Source: Cymbomonas tetramitiformis (Eukaryota; Chlorophyta; Pyramimonadophyceae; Pyramimonadales; Pyramimonadaceae). Taken from it: a DNA stretch of 10,232 bases. Made by a program: the position numbers and the translations under genes. Location of the stretch: positions 1 through 10,232 of the forward strand of contig LGRX02014954.1 of assembly GCA_001247695.2 (NCBI GenBank), given 5' to 3'. The notes under the pieces were generated by a model, which saw only the letters and a program-made list of their open reading frames with translations, was not told the origin of the DNA and did not search any database. Of this stretch, positions 7,247 through 10,232 are shown piece by piece. Within the stretch, counting starts at the first letter, position 1; each line of letters begins with the position of its first letter.

Positions 7247-7362
7247 ATGTTGAGAATGTAACGTCACGATGGCGTAGACAATTTTCGTTGCGGAATGCTT
7301 AGCGGTTGAGGTGGAATGCCCAACCTTAATGTAAACTCTTGGGGACGAAACCCTAATTTGTA
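7247..7362 (+). other. gag-RT intergenic spacer
   Basis: These 116 bases separate the gag stop from the first ATG of the RT frame. The gag stop overlaps an ATG (ctgaatg) that opens only a few codons. A good 3' splice-site look-alike (ctgttcttcttgtgtttcAG, AG at 7401-7402) lies 40 bases into the RT frame, so RT could be reached by splicing rather than by its own start. The separate-frame layout is common in DIRS-type elements. Confidence 0.35.
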
Positions 7363-7630
7363 ATGAACTTTAAGCCTGCGGGCTGTTCTTCTTGTGTTTC
7401 AGGTCTTGAATTGTCTGAGGAAGAGATTGGCGAAGCCGTCCCCTTGTGTGAGAAGGATGTTCCTGTGCCTCGCGTTGCGGGTAGACTTAGGGCTCGTGCT
7501 TCTTTTTGGCGGACGTTCGTGCGCTCTTCGTACGTGATGTCGTGGATCGAGAACGGTTTCCGCGTTTGAAATTTAAGGATGGCAGGGCACCGCCTTGCGT
7601 GCACCTGCCTAATCACGTTTCTGCTGTTAA

Positions 7631-7994
7631 TCACGGGGGACTAGATATCCAGTACTGCCCCCTGTATGACATTCCTCGATGCATGTGACAGATGACTGCA
7701 TTATTCGGCTCGAGACCGCGAGTCACAGCGATAGAGACCGCGAGCCACGTGTTATTGCTACCAGCGAGACACTTTACGTCTGAGAGACACTTTACGTCTG
7801 TCGATTAGCCGTACTCGTACAGCCGTGCATAGCTCACGTAGCATAAGCTACTTAGACTCTCGTACTCTCATATGTTATATCTTTTACAGTCACATATCTC
7901 ACGGTTTCAGCCTCATCTTTTTGCTTACAGCGATAGTTATAAAACACCGATATACAGAATATTATACCCTGTATGTGTTTCAAACTATCTATTA
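7631..7994 (+). repeat. 5' LTR of element 2
   Basis: It starts TCACGGGGGACTAG after the GTTAA target and ends ..CTATCTATTA before GGTTATG. The 3' LTR begins (TG)CCACGGGGG, so the 5' copy looks as if it lost two bases of a canonical TG start. Upstream-part motifs are a 22-base-spaced repeat of GAGACCGCGAG (7712 and 7734) and a tandem of GAGACACTTTACGTCTGA (7766-7783, 7784-7800). A TATAAAA box lies at 7938-7944. The only internal difference from the 3' LTR is C at 7917 against A at 9035. Confidence 0.9.
7938..7944 (+). promoter_or_regulatory. TATA box candidate in the 5' LTR of element 2
   Basis: TATAAAA lies 51 bases before the LTR end, downstream of the two short tandem motifs that could act as activator sites. 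The same box is at 9056-9062 in the 3' LTR. It is the best core-promoter match in the LTR, judged by eye only. Confidence 0.45.
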
Positions 7995-8013
7995 GGTTAT
8001 GTTTTACCACGAC
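7995..8013 (+). other. primer-binding-site candidate, element 2
   Basis: GGTTATGTTTTACCACGAC follows the LTR directly. Blocks GGTTATG and ACCACG match the recalled complement of the initiator tRNA(Met) anticodon half, with a mismatched middle (TTTT where GGCCC is expected). Alone it would be weak. Its agreement in position and first bases with the site in element 1 strengthens it. Confidence 0.5.
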
Positions 8014-8435
8014 GCACCACTGCATTTTCTGATCTCACTCCCGATTTCAAATTAGCCGCCAAACGCGTGTTGAACTGGCAGTCAGCAAAATCATTTGATG
8101 ATTGCCTTTTGCGGTTGAACTGACACTCCGCAGGTCGGGCCGGCGGTAATTTTACATTACTTTTACCTTCAATGATTGGGAATTCTTTTACGATTGCCCT
8201 CTCGGCCTTTCATTTAACTTCAATGTTGAAACGCGACCGTTAATTATCGCATCGCTCTGCCAAAATTTGAGGGACGCCTTAGATTTTAGGTAAATTACGA
8301 GCATTTGCCGTGGAAGCGCTGGCCAATTTTTTGAAAATTAAGAAAACTTAACAAAAATCTTCATCTACAACCCTACGAGAACGACAAGCGCAACATCGGC
8401 ACCTTCACCAACTCCAACGGACTGGAAGGACTACC

Positions 8436-8645
8436 ATGTCGTCGTTCACACCTACAACAACACCGGGATCCCAACCACCAACTGAGGAGCGTAACTCACA
8501 AGCTCAACGACGCTTATTTACTTCACGTCAACCTCTTTCGACATCTCCAACACTCGAAGAAGTTTCCATCACGACCAACGCCCTTCTTCAAGATGTGCAT
8601 GCGCTCACCGCCACCGTCGCTGAGCTCACCACCACCCTCGCCTAA
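8436..8645 (+). CDS. 69-codon ORF of element 2, possible truncated Gag
   Basis: The only ORF of the internal region starts at an ATG in a good eukaryotic context (ctaccATGTCG) and ends at TAA. The N-terminal half is Thr/Pro/Ser/Gln-rich and disordered-looking. The C-terminal third, from LEEVSITTNALL through LTATVAELTTTLA, has hydrophobic residues at heptad-like spacing and could be a short coiled coil. Copia-group Gag proteins can begin with such regions, so a shortened Gag used for packaging is one reading. No nucleocapsid or enzyme motif is present. With such young LTRs, an intact ORF is not by itself evidence for selection. Confidence 0.45.
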   Translation: MSSFTPTTTPGSQPPTEERNSQAQRRLFTSRQPLSTSPTLEEVSITTNALLQDVHALTATVAELTTTLA

Positions 8646-8720
8646 TGCAAATACCTGTATCTCTGCTTGCTCCGTCTCCGAGTATATTGATATTGCTTGT
8701 TTTTCATTATCATGATACTG

Positions 8721-8746
8721 CCACCCACATCCACAGAATGTGGTGG
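8721..8746 (+). other. hairpin next to the 3' LTR of element 2
   Basis: CCAC(C)CACAT at 8721-8730 pairs with ATGTGGTGG at 8738-8746, leaving the loop ccacaga. It ends just before the 3' LTR. The descending arm ends GGTGGTG, as in element 1, although loop and outer stem sequences differ. It takes the place of a normal polypurine tract. Confidence 0.55.
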
Positions 8747-8748
8747 TG

Positions 8749-9112
8749 CCACGGGGGACTAGATATCCAGTACTGCCCCCTGTATGACATTCCTCGATGC
8801 ATGTGACAGATGACTGCATTATTCGGCTCGAGACCGCGAGTCACAGCGATAGAGACCGCGAGCCACGTGTTATTGCTACCAGCGAGACACTTTACGTCTG
8901 AGAGACACTTTACGTCTGTCGATTAGCCGTACTCGTACAGCCGTGCATAGCTCACGTAGCATAAGCTACTTAGACTCTCGTACTCTCATATGTTATATCT
9001 TTTACAGTCACATATCTCACGGTTTCAGCCTCATATTTTTGCTTACAGCGATAGTTATAAAACACCGATATACAGAATATTATACCCTGTATGTGTTTCA
9101 AACTATCTATTA
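8749..9112 (+). repeat. 3' LTR of element 2
   Basis: It matches 7631-7994 at a constant offset of 1118 with no internal indel. I found one internal substitution (9035) and a T/C difference at the first base. If the LTR begins TGCCACGGG the true start is 8747. It ends ..CTATCTATTA, followed by the GTTAA target duplication in which a MITE then inserted. Confidence 0.9.
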
Positions 9113-9117
9113 GTTAA

Positions 9118-9377
9118 CTCCTATACTAGAACTTACTCCCAAATGGGAGTACAAATTAGAGGGGGTAATTCGATTTGGGACCCCATATAATGGTTACTAG
9201 ACCCCCATAGACACCTCCAATTACTTTGATTTGCATCTCAAATTGACCGTGGCGGGGTCATGCCCGACATGAATAAGACCCTTACGCATAAATCGGCATA
9301 AAGCAAACCTGACATGGTACGTCAATCAAAGGAGTATAAGAAGCAATTCTAGAAAGCCCATTATTCTGCCATAGGAG
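9118..9377. mobile_element. TTAA-flanked MITE, 260 bp
   Basis: The termini are CTCCTATACTAGAA and the reverse complement CTCCTATGGCAGAA, 11 of 14 identical. TTAA lies on both sides (9114-9117 and 9378-9381). TTAA duplication is the hallmark of piggyBac-type transposition, though the ends lack the usual CCC start, so the superfamily is inferred from the target only. It landed in the GTTAA duplication made by LTR element 2. No coding capacity is visible. An actcccaaatgggagt palindrome lies at 9141-9156. Confidence 0.7.
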
Positions 9378-9542
9378 TTAAGCATACTGCCTTTGTCACT
9401 AAGGCTGTGCAGGAGTGTGAGCTTATGGGTGCCTTGAGCGAAACCTCTAGGAAGCCGCGGGTTGTCTTACCTTTAATGGCGGACGATTCTCGGGACAAAT
9501 TGCGGCTAATCTTCAACGGTAAGTGGCTCAATGCCTTCTTAA

Positions 9543-9784
9543 CTCCTATGCTGTTATGGCATTTGGAATTTCTACGGCATGGTCGGCTAGACCGTTGCTT
9601 GTTAAGGTGCATATGAAGACATACGTGTTCGTGCTTGCAACCAAGTTCTGTTTGGCATCGTTAGGCACATTTTGAGCTATCGAGTGCCTTGATAGGGGGT
9701 GTCTAAGGGGTCCAAATTGGCGTTTGTGGGGGGGTAAATCGATCGATTTAAATGTCGTTTAAGCGTGAGATAACTGCATGGGAG
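9543..9784. mobile_element. second member of the TTAA MITE family, 242 bp, decayed
   Basis: The left end TTAACTCCTATGCTGTTAT (TTAA at 9539-9542) and the right end ATAACTGCATGGGAG followed by TTTG form an imperfect inverted repeat, 15 of 17 over AACTCC.ATGC.GTTAT. The first eleven bases equal the end of the MITE at 9118-9377. Internal stretches such as ggtgtcta..gggg and ggggtccaaat resemble that element read on the minus strand, so the two are relatives in opposite orientation. The right TTAA seems mutated to TTTG. It separates RT motif LIFNGKWLNAF from FKYE. An alternative boundary is given by TCCTA at 9544-9548 and 9819-9823. Confidence 0.55.
9736..9749. repeat. 14-bp perfect palindrome AAATCGATCGATTT
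   Basis: A perfect self-complementary sequence inside the decayed MITE. It may be part of an internal secondary structure typical of MITEs or a chance palindrome. Confidence 0.5.
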
Positions 9785-9785
9785 T

Positions 9786-9831
9786 TTGTTTCCTAAGTTT
9801 AAGTTCCTAAGTTTTGTTTCCTAAGTTTAAG
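9786..9831. repeat. 28-bp tandem duplication at the RT junction
   Basis: tgtttcctaagtttaag appears twice at a 28-base offset (TCCTAAG at 9791 and 9819), with a third partial ttcctaagttt between. It lies between the MITE end and RT piece 3. Because 28 is not a multiple of three, only the second copy is in frame with FKYE, so the duplication postdates the coding life of the gene. Confidence 0.75.
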
Positions 9832-10232
9832 TATGAGCACCTTCAGCCTTTCATAGACTTGCTTAGGAAGGATGATGGGCTTTTCTACTTCGACTATAAG
9901 TCGGGGTATTGTCACGTGGACCTACACGAGATGTCTCGCACCTTTGTCGCTGTTGAATGGCTTGGCAAGTTCTATGAGTTTTGTGTGCTGCCTTTTGGCC
10001 TAGCCCCAGCTTGCAGGGTGTTCACGAAGGTTAACAAGGAGCTCGTAGGTAAGTGGCGGGGTCTCGGCTTCCGTGTGCACCCGTACGTGGATGATTTTGC
10101 TTTTGCAGTGAGGCCCCCCACTCTCACGGACCCCGCGGCCCTGGCTGTGCTGAGCCGTATTATGCAGGATGTGCGGGAGGCTGGCTGGCTCGTAGCCGAA
10201 GCCAAGTCTCAGCTGTATTTCATCCGTACCCT

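Larger units (their letters stand above)
7631..9112 (+). mobile_element. young non-autonomous LTR retroelement 2, inside RT
   Basis: Two 364-bp LTRs (7631-7994, 8749-9112) flank 754 bp with only a 69-codon ORF. The target duplication GTTAA is present at 7626-7630 and 9113-9117. Removing the element and the MITE next to it rejoins the host RT codons without a frameshift. It shares the plan of element 1 (GGTTAT primer site, single short ORF, hairpin beside the 3' LTR) but not its sequence. The LTRs differ at one internal base plus the very first bases, so insertion was recent. Lacking pol, it must have been mobilised by enzymes from elsewhere in the genome. Confidence 0.85.
5985..10232 (+). mobile_element. 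decayed DIRS/YR-like retrotransposon, incomplete at the window end
   Basis: A Gag-like gene with a C-terminal zinc-knuckle-like motif (6101-7246) is followed 116 bases later by an RT gene (7363 onward) that runs off the window. The RT reads closest to the DIRS group: an N-terminal GRL..FW region, FKYE before motif A, FDYKSGY, LPFGLAP..FTK and YVDD. RNase H, methyltransferase or tyrosine recombinase would lie beyond 10232 and are not visible, so the order could still be revised to another RT lineage. I cannot find its terminal repeats; the left limit is set where LTR element 1 ends. The copy carries at least four insertions and two frameshifts. Confidence 0.6.
7363..10232 (+). pseudogene. reverse transcriptase of the DIRS-like element, in pieces, 3' incomplete
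   Basis: Piece 1 (7363-7630) carries the N-terminal GRLRARASFW and SWIENGF signatures, then shifts frame near 7563-7566 (a premature TGA in the first frame) and continues as LKFKDGRAPP and LPNHVSAV. Piece 2 (9382-9542) reads HTAFVTKAVQECELMGAL, then LRLIFNGKWLNAF. Piece 3 (about 9820-10232) reads FKYEHLQPF, FYFDYKSGY (motif A aspartate at 9892-9894), CVLPFGLAPACRVFTK (motif B) and PYVDDF (10084-10098, motif C catalytic aspartates), and is open to the window edge. Pieces 1 and 2 rejoin in frame once element 2 and the MITE are removed. Key catalytic residues are intact, so the damage is from insertions and indels and the palm itself is unharmed. The enzyme would copy element RNA into DNA. Confidence 0.75.

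Noticed and set aside
7872..8123. 83-codon ORF across the 5' LTR end, and its shorter twin at 8990-9190
   Set aside because: Both arise because the LTR is duplicated; the frames run through LTR and primer site into unrelated sequence.
7631..9112. The 364-bp direct repeats as split terminal repeats of the DIRS-like element
   Set aside because: They interrupt the RT gene, have a GTTAA duplication and a primer site, and excise in frame, so they belong to a nested LTR element.
9544..9823. Alternative insertion boundaries using a TCCTA duplication (9544-9548, 9819-9823)
   Set aside because: It does restore the RT frame, but the inverted termini and the shared TTAACTCCTAT end fit a TTAA MITE ending at 9784 better. 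The TCCTA match can come from the MITE end plus the later 28-bp duplication. Kept as an alternative.

Overview
The window reads as nuclear DNA from a repeat-rich eukaryote. There is no operon-like gene packing. There are minisatellites, two non-autonomous LTR retroelements, TTAA-flanked MITEs, and a decayed retrotransposon with a Gag-like protein and a reverse transcriptase (RT). The RT fits the DIRS / tyrosine-recombinase group best. I cannot name the species. An alga or protist would fit, but that is a guess. No intact cellular protein gene is supported.

Layout. 1-399 is a 37-bp GC-rich minisatellite. 441-510 folds as a complete tRNA cloverleaf with abnormal loops. About 600-1290 is a degenerate array built around an attcagaaagcat-like core, with a 325-bp internal duplication. 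1337-1762 holds one or two weak minus-strand exon candidates. 1763-3831 shows nothing I can support. 3832-4118 is a CGGCC-rich repeat in minus orientation. 4426-5984 is a roughly 1.56-kb LTR element (element 1). 5985 to the window end is the host retrotransposon. Its gag (6101-7246) is split by a second CGGCC-rich repeat. Its RT (7363 to the end) is split by a young 1.48-kb LTR element (element 2, 7631-9112), a TTAA-flanked MITE (9118-9377) and a related MITE (9543-9784).

How the parts fit. The RT segments reassemble when insertions are removed. Element 2 is flanked by a GTTAA duplication. The 9118-9377 MITE sits inside the right-hand copy of that duplication with its own TTAA duplication. 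Taking both out restores the RT reading frame exactly. The order is therefore host element, then LTR element 2, then the MITE. Elements 1 and 2 have unrelated sequence but the same plan: LTRs starting TG(T/C)CA(T/C)GGG, a GGTTAT primer site resembling the initiator-tRNA(Met) anticodon half (as in copia and Ty5), one short ORF, and a hairpin where the polypurine tract should be, directly against the 3' LTR.

The host element is dead. Gag is interrupted, RT carries a frameshift near 7565 and several insertions, and the window ends before RNase H or a recombinase could be seen.
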